DNA of 64,000 nt from Methanospirillum hungatei JF-1 (GCF_000013445.1 NC_007796.1:1648936-1712935), one strand, 5' to 3'; positions 26,758 to 35,535 are shown, counted from the first letter of the stretch. Numbers and translations: made by a program. The notes: a model not told the origin generated them from the letters alone.

Positions 26758-27177
26758 TTATGTTACTCCTGAATTATAGATTTTTATTGGGATATGGTTC
26801 GCATAATACGAGAAATCTTTGTCTAATGTATATATTTTAAGGTCTGCTTCAGTTGCAACAGCACAAATTAAAAAATCAGTAAGTGAGCCCTGAACTCCTG
26901 CCTTCCTACAGATATTGAAATATTTTGCTGCTTTTTCATAAATCTCTATTTTTAATGGCATATCTGGATAATGCGACAGATGATTTTTTAATTTTTCAAA
27001 CTGTGCTGCTGATGAAATTCCGGATAATAATTCCTGCCTAATTGGTCCAATCATCACAACTCTTCCATCATGTATTAACTCAGTAAGATTGTGAATGATC
27101 TGTAGTTCTTTTTGGGTGTGAGAACCTGCCCTTCTCAAAGCGAGAGACCAGACAGAAGTATCAACAAGAATTTTCAT
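26758..27177 (-). CDS. vapC: VapC-type PIN-domain toxin ribonuclease
   Basis: 139 residues. The PIN domain opens with KILVDTSVWSLAL (Asp6). It continues with IRQELLSG (acidic Glu) and TDFLICAVATEADLKIYTLDKDF, which carry the remaining metal-binding acids. VapC toxins cleave RNA, often tRNA, and are held inactive by VapB. All catalytic acids appear present, so this copy looks functional, unlike the nearby HicBA relic. Its start overlaps the VapB gene end by 17 bases, indicating coupled translation. Confidence 0.94.
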   Translation of the reverse strand: MKILVDTSVWSLALRRAGSHTQKELQIIHNLTELIHDGRVVMIGPIRQELLSGISSAAQFEKLKNHLSHYPDMPLKIEIYEKAAKYFNICRKAGVQGSLTDFLICAVATEADLKIYTLDKDFSYYANHIPIKIYNSGVT

Positions 27178-27373
27178 TTATGTTTCGATATTTTTTATAA
27201 TCGTAGTCTTCATCATAATCGACGGTCCCAAATTGGGAGATTATTTCGATCTGTTTCCTTCTTTGAATATATTCAATAAGTGCTTCGGTAATAACCCCTT
27301 TTTTAGTTTTTACTCCCCCAATTCGCTGTGCTTCCTTGATTAAATCATCATCTAATGCCAGGTTTGATGCCAT
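27161..27373 (-). CDS. vapB: VapB-family antitoxin
   Basis: 70 residues. The N terminus ASNLALDDDLIKEAQRIGGV, with TKKGVITEALIEYIQRRKQ after it, is the DNA-binding ribbon-helix-helix part seen in VapB antitoxins of the DUF2191 group. The acidic tail FGTVDYDEDYDYKKYR is the likely toxin-wrapping part. It is the first gene of the pair and overlaps vapC. Such antitoxins repress their own promoter, which should lie in the gap upstream. Confidence 0.92.
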   Translation of the reverse strand: MASNLALDDDLIKEAQRIGGVKTKKGVITEALIEYIQRRKQIEIISQFGTVDYDEDYDYKKYRNINENSC

Positions 27374-27810
27374 AATTACACAATCTCCTACACATTACGT
27401 TACACATACGTGTGAAGGGCGGAGAGAAAAACCATTCGTTGTGCATTCCAGGTACCAGAAGTAAGGAGTGCGCCATTCACCACCTTTTTCCGGAATCCAA
27501 CCCGTTCAGGCAAGTGCGGGGATGGTATCTGTCCAGATCTCGATGGTGGCAAGCCTCATCAGACTCATACCTGGTGACCAATACATTGCCCCGCATTGGT
27601 GACATTATACAGTTCACTATTCGCTGCATGACACCTGATCGGATTGTGGTAAAAAATCGCAGATCAATTCTTGGAAGACTGTGTGAGGGAACCTAATCCG
27701 GTTATCTGGTAATTGCAGGGATACATCTGCTAATTATTTATACAATAACGATATATAAAAGATAGATTATAGGCAATAGCCAGATTTTTCGGTATGCAGA
27801 GGGATGAGGG
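27374..27810. other. gap: VapBC promoter, relic-like frame and protease promoter
   Basis: No gene is supported in these 437 bases. A plus-strand frame (27412-27696) ends with a coding-like PRIGDIIQFTIRCMTPDRIV but begins without a ribosome site and matches no family I know. A TATA box CGATATATAAAAG at about 27749-27761 fits the protease gene at 27811, leaving a leader of roughly 35 bases. Confidence 0.45.
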
Positions 27811-29595
27811 ATGGAACGAGTGAGTGTATCGTGGATTTTGAGAGCTTGTCTGCTATTCATGCTCATTACCGCAGTATGGGGCGGAGTACAAGCCGAACAA
27901 GGATCTGATTATGTACCTGGTGAGGTCATCGTCAGATATGCAAACCTTGGATCAGGAACAGCGGTTGCATCTGTTGCGTCTTCACTGAACGCCCAGATTG
28001 GGGCTGAGACAATCTACACCGATGAGGTGATGGGAATAAATGGGATGCAGGTGGTAAAGGTCCCGGATACAATATCAGTACCGGATGCTGTTCAGTTTTA
28101 CAAGTCAAATGAACATGTTCTCTATGCTGAACCGAACTATGTAATCACTCTGCCAACACCATTGGGGAAGGGAGAGAATATCATACAGGGACTGGACAGT
28201 GAAACACCAGGGATGACAATTCCGAATGACCCGGATTTTGATCTCCAGTGGGGCCTGTATAATACCCTTAACAGTAGTGCCGGCAGGGCAGATATCAGTG
28301 CTCCTGAGGCGTGGAATATATCCACCGGCTCATCTGATGTCATTGTGGCAGTCGTTGATTCGGGTGTTGACTATAACCATGAAGATCTCGCGGCTAACTG
28401 CCTGAAAGGATTTGACTTTGTAAACTATGATGAAGACCCCATGGACGATAATGGACACGGGACTCATTGTGCAGGGATCATTAGTGCAGTCACGGATAAT
28501 TCAATCGGAATCGCCGGAGTCAGCTGGAATTCAAAGATTTTACCAGTAAAGGTCTTTGATGCCACCGGTGTCAGCAACACGGCCCTTGAGATCATGGGAA
28601 TTGTGTATGCCAAGGAACAGGGTGCAAACATCATCTCCTGTTCATGGGGATCTCATATCTACAGTGAGGCCCTAAAGGACGCGATTGACAGTACAGATGC
28701 ACTCTTTGTCTGTTCTGCAGGGAATGACGGATATGATAACGATGAAATACCCTATTATCCGGCAGGATATAACTCAGCTCATATCATATCTGTGGGTGCA
28801 AGTGATGAGTATGATATGCTCACCTGGTTCTCCAACTATGGTGCTGTTTCTGTTGACCTTCTTGCACCCGGGCAGAATATCTACAGTACCCTTCCGGGAG
28901 ATTATGGGTTCATGGATGGAACCTCAATGTCTGTTCCTTTCGTATCCGGTACAGCAGCACTTATCAAGAGTGAAAAACCCGGCTATGATGCAGGCCAGAT
29001 TAAGAACCTGATTCTCAACTCCGTTGACCAGAAATTCTGGCTGAATTCAACCTGTGCGACCGGGGGCAGACTCAATGCATATAAACCGCTCAGTCTTGTC
29101 CTCCCCTTAAATGCTGATTTTAAGGCAGAACCGGTATCAGGCACTATACCCCTGAACGTCCAGTTTGTTGATATGTCATCAGGTGAGCCAGAAACCTGGC
29201 ACTGGACATTTGGTGACGGGTTTGAATCAACGTTGCAGAATCCCACCCATCTGTACATGAAACCAGGGAAATATTCGATAACCCTCACTATCTCCAAGGA
29301 AGGTCTCAGCTCAATTGCAGAGAAAGAGAATTTCATCCATGTAAAACCACCCTATCAGCCGGTGAAGGCATTCCCTGACGGAAAAGGAGGCTTTTACCCA
29401 GTTCCGACAGATGCGGACGATGACGGACTTTTTGAAGACATAAACGGAAACGGATGGCTTGAATACGAAGATCCAAAACTCCTCTTTGACCAGATCCTCT
29501 TTGCCATGAAAGAAGAACCCATCGGTCAGTTTGATTTTGATAAGAGCGGTTTTATCGGGTTTGGTGATGTTGTGAAATTATACCAGATGGTGTAG
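27811..29595 (+). CDS. secreted subtilisin-family (S8) serine protease with PKD and dockerin-like C terminus
   Basis: 594 residues. A signal peptide (to about 29) is followed by a fervidolysin-type prodomain (about 33-112; VPGEVIVRYANL to YAEPNYVITL). The catalytic domain carries the triad Asp183 (VVDSGVDYNHED), His216 (NGHGTHCAG) and Ser372 (GTSMSVPFVSGTA). A PKD domain follows (about 430-512; LNVQFVDMSSGEPETWHWTF). The last 65 residues contain Ca-binding loops DADDDGLFEDINGNG and FDFDKSGFIGFGD, a dockerin-like pair. The next gene encodes a cohesin-like protein 3 bases on. The protease should act outside the cell, perhaps anchored through that partner. Confidence 0.95.
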   Translation: MERVSVSWILRACLLFMLITAVWGGVQAEQGSDYVPGEVIVRYANLGSGTAVASVASSLNAQIGAETIYTDEVMGINGMQVVKVPDTISVPDAVQFYKSNEHVLYAEPNYVITLPTPLGKGENIIQGLDSETPGMTIPNDPDFDLQWGLYNTLNSSAGRADISAPEAWNISTGSSDVIVAVVDSGVDYNHEDLAANCLKGFDFVNYDEDPMDDNGHGTHCAGIISAVTDNSIGIAGVSWNSKILPVKVFDATGVSNTALEIMGIVYAKEQGANIISCSWGSHIYSEALKDAIDSTDALFVCSAGNDGYDNDEIPYYPAGYNSAHIISVGASDEYDMLTWFSNYGAVSVDLLAPGQNIYSTLPGDYGFMDGTSMSVPFVSGTAALIKSEKPGYDAGQIKNLILNSVDQKFWLNSTCATGGRLNAYKPLSLVLPLNADFKAEPVSGTIPLNVQFVDMSSGEPETWHWTFGDGFESTLQNPTHLYMKPGKYSITLTISKEGLSSIAEKENFIHVKPPYQPVKAFPDGKGGFYPVPTDADDDGLFEDINGNGWLEYEDPKLLFDQILFAMKEEPIGQFDFDKSGFIGFGDVVKLYQMV

Positions 29596-29598
29596 GTG

Positions 29599-30117
29599 AT
29601 GCAGATGAAACAGACATATACTATCGGAGTGCTTGGTGCACTGATCCTCATTGCCGGCCTTATTGCACCGGTGTCAGCATACTCACTCCTCTTCTTTAAC
29701 CCGTCAGTTGTCGAATCCAACCCGGGGGAAGAGCCGGCGATAGATCTCATCATGGAAGGATGTAATGCAGGAATTTCAGGATATGCCCTCTACCTTACCC
29801 TCGATAACCCCACGGTCGCTTCATTTGGTGAGATCAGCTTCCCCTCATGGGTCTCCATGAATAAGGTTGAACATATCAACAGTACGACCATCCTTATTCA
29901 GGGGGCTGACCTTGGAAACCAGGTTGAACCGGCATTGTCCATAGCAAATCTTGCGACCGTGAACATTCATGCTCTGACCGCAGGGTATGCAACATTGAGT
30001 GTCGAGCCGGTTGTCATTGATGATGACAGAAATGGCCGGTATGAACCGGTGAGTAAGACCGCAAGTATCGTTATATCAGGAGCCGGTCCGAATCCGATGA
30101 TTCCCGCATCACAATAG
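29599..30117 (+). CDS. secreted cohesin-like protein
   Basis: 172 residues from ATG at 29599; a second ATG is two codons later. A signal peptide (KQTYTIGVLGALILIAGLIA, cut near PVSAYS) precedes one beta-sandwich domain. Elements such as GISGYALYLTLDNPTVASFG, ISFPSWV and IHALTAGYATLSVEPVVIDD resemble cohesin domains found in archaeal secreted proteins. The partner fold, dockerin, ends the protease gene immediately upstream, and the two stops/starts are 3 bases apart, so they are made together. No membrane anchor is visible at its C terminus. The cohesin call is by pattern and is moderately sure. Confidence 0.75.
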   Translation: MQMKQTYTIGVLGALILIAGLIAPVSAYSLLFFNPSVVESNPGEEPAIDLIMEGCNAGISGYALYLTLDNPTVASFGEISFPSWVSMNKVEHINSTTILIQGADLGNQVEPALSIANLATVNIHALTAGYATLSVEPVVIDDDRNGRYEPVSKTASIVISGAGPNPMIPASQ

Positions 30118-30126
30118 GAGAGATAC

Positions 30127-30426
30127 ATGAAGCAGATATTTGCATATGAAGAACAGGCAGGGCGGATTGAACTATTTATAAGAATAGTGTACTCGTTTGT
30201 CGTCGGGATTGTTCTGATGATTTACGGATTTATCGCAGGTATCTGCATGCTCATCCAGTTTCTGGTAATTCTTATCCTTGGCCGGAGATCACGAAGCCTT
30301 TCAGATTTTATCCAGGGGTATCTGGAGTATTATGTCCATATCCTCCCGTATACCTCTTGTATGACGGATGAACGGCCGGGGATCCTCCCCTCACCAGTGA
30401 GTATCTACGAGGAAGAGAAAGTTTAA
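30127..30426 (+). CDS. DUF4389 membrane protein
   Basis: 99 residues with ribosome site AGGAG ten or so bases before ATG. One long hydrophobic region (about 20-55) holds two membrane helices, followed by GRRSRSLSDFIQGYLEYYVHILPYTSCMTDERPG. The sequence order FVVGIVLMIYG, LGRRSRSLSDFI, YLPYTS-like matches the DUF4389 family of unknown function. As third gene after the secreted protease and the cohesin-like protein it could be a membrane partner for them, but that is only positional. Confidence 0.82.
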   Translation: MKQIFAYEEQAGRIELFIRIVYSFVVGIVLMIYGFIAGICMLIQFLVILILGRRSRSLSDFIQGYLEYYVHILPYTSCMTDERPGILPSPVSIYEEEKV

Positions 30427-30436
30427 TTGCTGTCTC

Positions 30437-30453
30437 TGTGAGACTCTCTCACA
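30437..30453. promoter_or_regulatory. inverted repeat touching the aminotransferase start
   Basis: TGTGAGA-CTC-TCTCACA is a perfect 7-bp inverted repeat with a 3-bp spacer. Its last base is the A of the ATG at 30453. It could be an operator or an RNA hairpin, and it suggests that ATG rather than the GTG at 30438 is the start. Confidence 0.4.
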
Positions 30454-31793
30454 TGGCAGGCATTATTATCGATGCCAAGGTTGACCGGATCCAGGTACCG
30501 GAAAACCTTCGATATTTTCGATTAATTGAAGAGCAACAGGAGCGGTGTGCGGAGAAAGGGTGCCAGGAAGAGTTTTTTAAGTTCGGGCTTGGACAATCTC
30601 CCTTCCCGGTTCCGGCACCTCTCCAAAAAGCGCTCTCCCTTCACAGCGGTATGGGATCATACGCTGACCCGATTGGGAACATAGAGGTTCGTGAAGCGGT
30701 TGCATCCTTTTACAAAACACGATTTGACCTGGATGTTGAGCCATACCGGGTGATAACCGGGCATGGTGCGAAAGGACTTATCTTTTCTATCTTTACGCTG
30801 ATAACCGGTTCAGTCATCATTCCTTCTCCCGGATGGCTCGGATACCTGCCTCAGCTCCGGATCCTGAATGTTCCCTATTACCGGCTCTATACCCATGGTG
30901 CCAATAACTTTAAGATCCGCCCGCAGACTCTGGAGGCGATGCTCAAGGGACTGGTAAAAACCCAGCACCTGCTCATCCTGAATAATCCGGGTAACCCGAC
31001 CGGGGCACTGTATACCAAAGAGGAACTGAACGATATTGCGAATGTATGCAGAAAATACAACACCTTCATCCTCTCTGATGAGGTATACAGTCTCCTGACC
31101 TATGATCCCGGCTCATTTGTGAGCATGGGAAAGATATACCCGGAGGGCACTTTTGTCATTCACAGCCTGTCTGCGGGTATGGGGGCAGGGGGATTCCGGC
31201 TTGGAAGCTGCATTATGCCTGAAGGAATCAGCCCATCTGCCATTCGTGATGTCGCAAAGATTGCTGCAACCATCTATACCAGTTCTGCCGCACCACTCCA
31301 GCAGGCAGGTATTGCTGCATACCGGTCCGGAGAAGAGATGGACCAGTACCTGGAAGCGGTCAGAAATATTCTTCGGATCATGACCAGCAGGCTTGCACAC
31401 ATGTGCGGAGCCATTGAGGGCATCAGAGTCACGGTCCCCAAGGCTGGATTTTACTTCATGGTGGATATGAATCCGCTCACAGATGCACTTCAGAAAGCAG
31501 GGATTATGTACTCCAATGATCTGGCCCCTGCTCTCATATCACATCCCTATCATATCGCGACCGTCACCGGTGAAGCAATGATGGCCCCGTATGGTGATTT
31601 TTTCATACGGTTTGCCTGTACTGATTTTGACGGAGAATCAGCTCTTCTTGAATACCTGGAAAAACCCCCGGCACCTGAAGAAGAAGAGGCTTTCTTTGAA
31701 AAGTATGGGAGAAGGATGATTGAAGGGATGAGAATGTTTCAAAAATGGGTCGGTGATATCAGGGATGGGACATTCCGGATGCCGGCCCTGTAA
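30453..31793 (+). CDS. class I/II aminotransferase homologue lacking the PLP-binding lysine
   Basis: 446 residues from ATG 30453. The fold type I features are there: NNPGNPTGALY (Asn), LSDEVYSLL (Asp and Tyr for the cofactor ring) and IRFACTDF (substrate carboxylate Arg). In the usual S-x-S-K-x5-G-x-R-x-G element the sequence is SLSAGMGAGGFRLG. The Schiff-base Lys is thus Ala, codon GCG at 31173-31175. Without it normal transamination is not expected. The protein may bind PLP or an amino acid as a regulator, or use another chemistry. The acidic C-terminal tail (PPAPEEEEAFFEKYGRRM) is extra. It follows the DUF4389 gene closely. Confidence 0.88.
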   Translation: MAGIIIDAKVDRIQVPENLRYFRLIEEQQERCAEKGCQEEFFKFGLGQSPFPVPAPLQKALSLHSGMGSYADPIGNIEVREAVASFYKTRFDLDVEPYRVITGHGAKGLIFSIFTLITGSVIIPSPGWLGYLPQLRILNVPYYRLYTHGANNFKIRPQTLEAMLKGLVKTQHLLILNNPGNPTGALYTKEELNDIANVCRKYNTFILSDEVYSLLTYDPGSFVSMGKIYPEGTFVIHSLSAGMGAGGFRLGSCIMPEGISPSAIRDVAKIAATIYTSSAAPLQQAGIAAYRSGEEMDQYLEAVRNILRIMTSRLAHMCGAIEGIRVTVPKAGFYFMVDMNPLTDALQKAGIMYSNDLAPALISHPYHIATVTGEAMMAPYGDFFIRFACTDFDGESALLEYLEKPPAPEEEEAFFEKYGRRMIEGMRMFQKWVGDIRDGTFRMPAL

Positions 31794-31820
31794 TACCTCG
31801 TATCATTTTTTACCGGTTCG

Positions 31821-32531
31821 TCACAGTCTGATCTCGTAGTCAGGCTCTGCATATATAACTGAAGTCTGATTTTTATATGCCTGTACTCCTTCAGACGGGG
31901 TCATGTTCCCGGAAAGTTCAACCAGATGCAGCCCGGACAAGCCTTCGGGGGTGAAATCCCTGAGCAACGTTGCATTCAGTGATGCATGAGTCTGGTTTGC
32001 ATACACAGAAAGGTTTGCACCATCTGGAAATGCTTTGACATTGAACTGGACAAGCAGGCGGGCTGGTCGCTTCGGTGTGCCGTTTTGTGTGAGGGAACCA
32101 GTATCAGGAGTTACATTCTTCCCTTCTATGGCCCCGGTGTTGCTCTCAATGGTATATACAACATTCCGCTCAGCATATTTCACATACGGAAGGCTCTGGT
32201 AATATGCAATGCTCTCTTCCAGAGTCATCCCTGGCGGTAGCTGAACCAGCTGGAGTCCGGGAAGTCCGAGCTCATTATAGTCCGTCTTCACTGTTGCCCC
32301 GATATATGCATGAGAAGCATTGGCAGCCGCCTGCAGGGCTGTTGTATTCCAGAGTTCAGGGTTAAACCGGACTAAGAGTTCACCCTGCATTGATTCATTC
32401 TGTACATCCCCGACAGGTGTTGTCACCGTTTCCCCTTCCTTTTTTACAACACTGAGGGTATCTCCAATAACAAATACCCCGCAGATGAGAAGTAACCCCA
32501 TTACCAGCATAAGACCCATAGACCTTTGCAT
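31821..32531 (-). CDS. free-standing tandem subtilase prodomain protein (possible protease inhibitor)
   Basis: 236 residues from Met at complement 32529-32531, which starts a signal or anchor helix (MGLMLVMGLLLICGVFVIG). Two copies of a fervidolysin-type propeptide follow: GELLVRFNPELWN to YVKYAERNVVYTI, and ARLLVQFNVKAFPDG to SVIYAEPDYEIRL. Both match the prodomain of the protease at 27811-29595 (GEVIVRYANL to YAEPNYVITL). No catalytic domain is attached. Free-standing prodomains of subtilases are known to inhibit or fold the enzyme in trans, and this is the likely role. An upstream Met at 32660 would overlap the divergent aminotransferase and place the helix internally. Confidence 0.82.
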   Translation of the reverse strand: MQRSMGLMLVMGLLLICGVFVIGDTLSVVKKEGETVTTPVGDVQNESMQGELLVRFNPELWNTTALQAAANASHAYIGATVKTDYNELGLPGLQLVQLPPGMTLEESIAYYQSLPYVKYAERNVVYTIESNTGAIEGKNVTPDTGSLTQNGTPKRPARLLVQFNVKAFPDGANLSVYANQTHASLNATLLRDFTPEGLSGLHLVELSGNMTPSEGVQAYKNQTSVIYAEPDYEIRL

Positions 32532-32609
32532 AAAGAGGATATTAGGAGCCTGGAGATAATAGGCTTGCTGTATCAAAAGAATTTCTTCTGAAAAAGTCAA
32601 CAGATCAGT

Positions 32610-33809
32610 ATGACTGGTACGAATGCCGGCCCTGTATACCGGTTTTCTTCCTGCATGCATATCCTTCCGCCCTCATTTCTGGATGAACTCTTCAGGGTAT
32701 CAGCCGTGCCCGGGATCATCTCTTTTGCAGGCGGACTTCCTGATGCATCACTCTTTGATCTACAGGGAATCAGGCAGGCAACAGAAGCAGTCTTTGATGA
32801 GCATGGGAGAGCAGCCCTTCAGTATACCACCACCGACGGGTATCGTCCCTTACGGGAGATAATTGCCCGCCGGTATTATACGCGGCTGGGACTTTTGGTC
32901 AGCGCTGACGAGATACAAATAGTAAATGGGTCACAGCAGGCTCTTGACCTTATGGCAAAAATACTGACCAGCCCTGGAGACTCGATCCTAATCGAACGCC
33001 CCGGATATCTGGGTGCCATCGAAGCCTTTTCATTTTATAGCCCTGTTTTTTCTCCGGTTCCGCCCGATGATGAGGGACCTGACCCTGACTATCTTGCCAA
33101 TATCATCAGGACAGAAGACCCGGTTTTCTTTTACGGGATTCCGAATTCACAAAACCCGTCAGGATGTACCTGGTCAGATATGCGACGAAGGGAGGTGGCT
33201 GACATCCTCTCCGGAACTGACTGTCTGCTCTATGAAGATGATGCCTTTGGAGAACTCTTCTTTGACGGAAAGCCACGCCAGCCGGTGATGAAACACCTGC
33301 CAGACCAGGTCATGATGAGCGGATCATTCTCAAAAGTAGTCGCCCCGGGACTTCGCATCGGATGGATTCGGGCACCCAGACCTGTTCTGGCCGCATTTAA
33401 CCGGGCAAAGCAGGCAGCAGATCTCCACTCAAATCTCTTCTCCCAGATGGTCCTGACCGAGTATATGACCAGAAATAATCCTGATGAGAAGATACGTGCG
33501 ATGGGACGGGAGTATGGAGAGCGATGCCGGCTCATGACCGACCTTATTGAGGATATGCTGCCCGATACCGTCGGTCACACGAATCCTGTCGGTGGGATGT
33601 TCCTGATGCTGACCCTCCCGGATTCCATGCATTCGATGGAGATATTTGAGAAGGGTATTCAGGAAGGGGTTGCAGTAATGCCCGGTGTTCCCTTTTATGT
33701 TGATGACGGCGGATGCAGAACCATCAGACTGAACTTCTCTGCCTCCTCGAAAGAGCAGATAGAGGCAGGTATGAGCCGCCTTGCCCGGGTGTTTCGGGAT
33801 ATGGCATGA
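32610..33809 (+). CDS. PLP-dependent aminotransferase (2-aminoadipate/MocR-type class I)
   Basis: 399 residues. The N terminus FAGGLPDASLFD and the central NSQNPSGCTWSDMRR, LYEDDAFGELFF and SGSFSKVVAPGLRIGW are typical of the LysN/2-aminoadipate aminotransferase group. Lys242 forms the Schiff base. IRLNFSA near the end holds the carboxylate-binding Arg. All expected catalytic residues are present, unlike in the homologue at 30453. It is divergent from the prodomain gene, with about 80 bases between starts. The donor amino acid is not determined. Confidence 0.95.
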   Translation: MTGTNAGPVYRFSSCMHILPPSFLDELFRVSAVPGIISFAGGLPDASLFDLQGIRQATEAVFDEHGRAALQYTTTDGYRPLREIIARRYYTRLGLLVSADEIQIVNGSQQALDLMAKILTSPGDSILIERPGYLGAIEAFSFYSPVFSPVPPDDEGPDPDYLANIIRTEDPVFFYGIPNSQNPSGCTWSDMRRREVADILSGTDCLLYEDDAFGELFFDGKPRQPVMKHLPDQVMMSGSFSKVVAPGLRIGWIRAPRPVLAAFNRAKQAADLHSNLFSQMVLTEYMTRNNPDEKIRAMGREYGERCRLMTDLIEDMLPDTVGHTNPVGGMFLMLTLPDSMHSMEIFEKGIQEGVAVMPGVPFYVDDGGCRTIRLNFSASSKEQIEAGMSRLARVFRDMA

Positions 33810-33847
33810 CCAGTCTTCTGATGACTTGAAATAGAGGAATCAGCAAC

Positions 33848-34432
33848 ATGTACATCATGGACAGCCGGACTGAGAACCGGGCAGAAGATCCGGCCAAGAA
33901 GGCATATATTGAGGGCCTGAAACGATATCGTGACGGCGATATGAAGGAGGCCTGCAATTATTTCACAAGCGCTATAGCAGGGGGTATTACTGATTTTGAT
34001 ATTCTCTACTACCGGGGAATGTGCCACCTTGATGCCGGACGGTATGCGGAGGCATTGACTGATTTTGAAGTGCTTATCAGACAGTATCCGGACAACATCG
34101 AGTACCTCTTCCGCCGTGGATTTATCAGATATAAGACGGGGGATATACCGGGAGCAATTAGTGATTTGACGATGGTGCCTCCGGATCACCCGGACTTTTC
34201 CATTCGGTGGCATTACCTTTCGGTACTCTATTATAAAACCGGAAATTATGATGCAGCACTGGAAGCGATAGAAAAAGCGCTCTCACTCTTCCCGACCATG
34301 CCAAAAGTCTGGTTTAATGCAGGCATCATCATGCAGGCCGGAGGGCTGTCAGACCGTGCAGACCTTGCAATATCAACGGCGGCACGACTTGAGCCAAAAC
34401 TTGCCAATGCAAAAAGAGAAATTCTCGAATAA
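33848..34432 (+). CDS. small TPR-repeat protein
   Basis: 194 residues with about four or five tetratricopeptide repeats (KAYIEGLKRYRDGDMKEACN; DILYYRGMCHLDAGRYAEAL; RWHYLSVLYYKTGNYDAALE). No signal peptide or membrane segment. It follows the aminotransferase by 38 bases on the same strand and may be cotranscribed. A start at the second Met (33857) is also possible. A protein-binding adaptor is likely; the partner is unknown. Confidence 0.9.
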   Translation: MYIMDSRTENRAEDPAKKAYIEGLKRYRDGDMKEACNYFTSAIAGGITDFDILYYRGMCHLDAGRYAEALTDFEVLIRQYPDNIEYLFRRGFIRYKTGDIPGAISDLTMVPPDHPDFSIRWHYLSVLYYKTGNYDAALEAIEKALSLFPTMPKVWFNAGIIMQAGGLSDRADLAISTAARLEPKLANAKREILE

Positions 34433-34458
34433 ATCTGAAAGACAGGAAATACGGGTAA

Positions 34459-35535
34459 TCAGGAGTACTCAACTCTCCTGATCATATTTTTTACAATGAC
34501 GACAAGGATAGCCGAGCCGGCGAGCGAAGCAGCCATAACCGCCCAGTGATAGAGCGGAGCCACTCCAACCGCCAGGAGCACGATAAGGTTTATGGGATTA
34601 GAGGGGAAGGCCAGGATGAGCAGGAGCACGATGATAACTGCTGTCGAGAAGATGAACTGGGCCTTTGTCCGATCCCGGTAATACACGGCGATGGTTGCAG
34701 CGATAAGGATGAGAGCCGTTGATGCAAAGACAACATGAAGCAGGATCTCAATAAGCGACGCAATCTGAATGCCGTTTATCGTCAGCAGAACCAGCCATAA
34801 TGCCACCTGCACCGGAATTATCAGGATACATGCGAGAATTTTCCCGCAGACGATATCTTCCAGAGTAGCCGGGGTTGTTCGCAGGGTGTCAAGGGTCTGT
34901 TCCTGGTACTCCTCCGTTATCAGATCAATGACAAGCCCGGCAGATATGATAGCCGGCATAAAGAGGAGCATTGGGATAAGAAGCCCGTAGATGAACTCGT
35001 AAAAAGTGTTCTGGGCGACCGGACGGGAAGGGTTTACCGATACCGGTCTGAAGTCAAGCCGGTCTTTCCTGATATCACGAAGTATCTCCTCATATTCGAG
35101 CAGGATATCCTTTATCTTCACCTCAATAACCGTGGACTGGATATCATTACTGATGGTATACAGCGTGACCACCACCGGATCTTCTCCATCAGGAGGGTCT
35201 TCAGAAGGCCAGACAACTGCCGCCAACTGGCGTTCTTTCAGGGCACCAAGAGCAACGCCCGGATCCATCCGGTAGGGCATGAAAGAGGGATCACGGCTGA
35301 AGAGATCAAAGAGGATGGTGTCATTCCCGACAAATCCAACCCCGTACTGAATCCCGGTGATCCGACCATATACCGAAGGATCATACATCGCAGACAGGCC
35401 GACCATCAGGAATGATGAGAACAGAGCGATGAAGAGCTGAAGCAGTATCGCAAGGATTATCGTCTTCTCTGAGGTCAGACCGCGGATCTCCTTTCGTGCA
35501 ATGGCAGTCACCAGTCGCTGATTCACCATACCCAC
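34459..35535 (-). CDS. ABC-2 type transporter permease
   Basis: 358 residues. A first helix (about 25-48) is followed by an extracytoplasmic region of about 140 residues, then five or six helices (about 185-350). The stretch VIDLITEEYQEQTLDTLRTTPATLEDIVCGKILAC is the cytoplasmic loop typical of ABC-2/NatB-like export permeases. Its start overlaps the end of the larger permease gene by 13 bases, so the two probably form a heteromeric transporter. The ATPase is encoded divergently at 37420-38301. Substrate unknown; sodium or peptide export are both known for the family. Confidence 0.92.
   Translation of the reverse strand: MGMVNQRLVTAIARKEIRGLTSEKTIILAILLQLFIALFSSFLMVGLSAMYDPSVYGRITGIQYGVGFVGNDTILFDLFSRDPSFMPYRMDPGVALGALKERQLAAVVWPSEDPPDGEDPVVVTLYTISNDIQSTVIEVKIKDILLEYEEILRDIRKDRLDFRPVSVNPSRPVAQNTFYEFIYGLLIPMLLFMPAIISAGLVIDLITEEYQEQTLDTLRTTPATLEDIVCGKILACILIIPVQVALWLVLLTINGIQIASLIEILLHVVFASTALILIAATIAVYYRDRTKAQFIFSTAVIIVLLLILAFPSNPINLIVLLAVGVAPLYHWAVMAASLAGSAILVVIVKNMIRRVEYS

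Noticed and set aside
27412-27696. 94-codon plus-strand frame between VapBC and the protease
   Set aside because: The start lacks a ribosome site and the first half has poor coding character; at most a relic, so described only as part of the gap.
32532-32660. N-terminal extension of the double-prodomain protein
   Set aside because: It would put the signal helix 45 residues inside and overlap the divergent aminotransferase start; the Met at 32531 gives a normal signal peptide.
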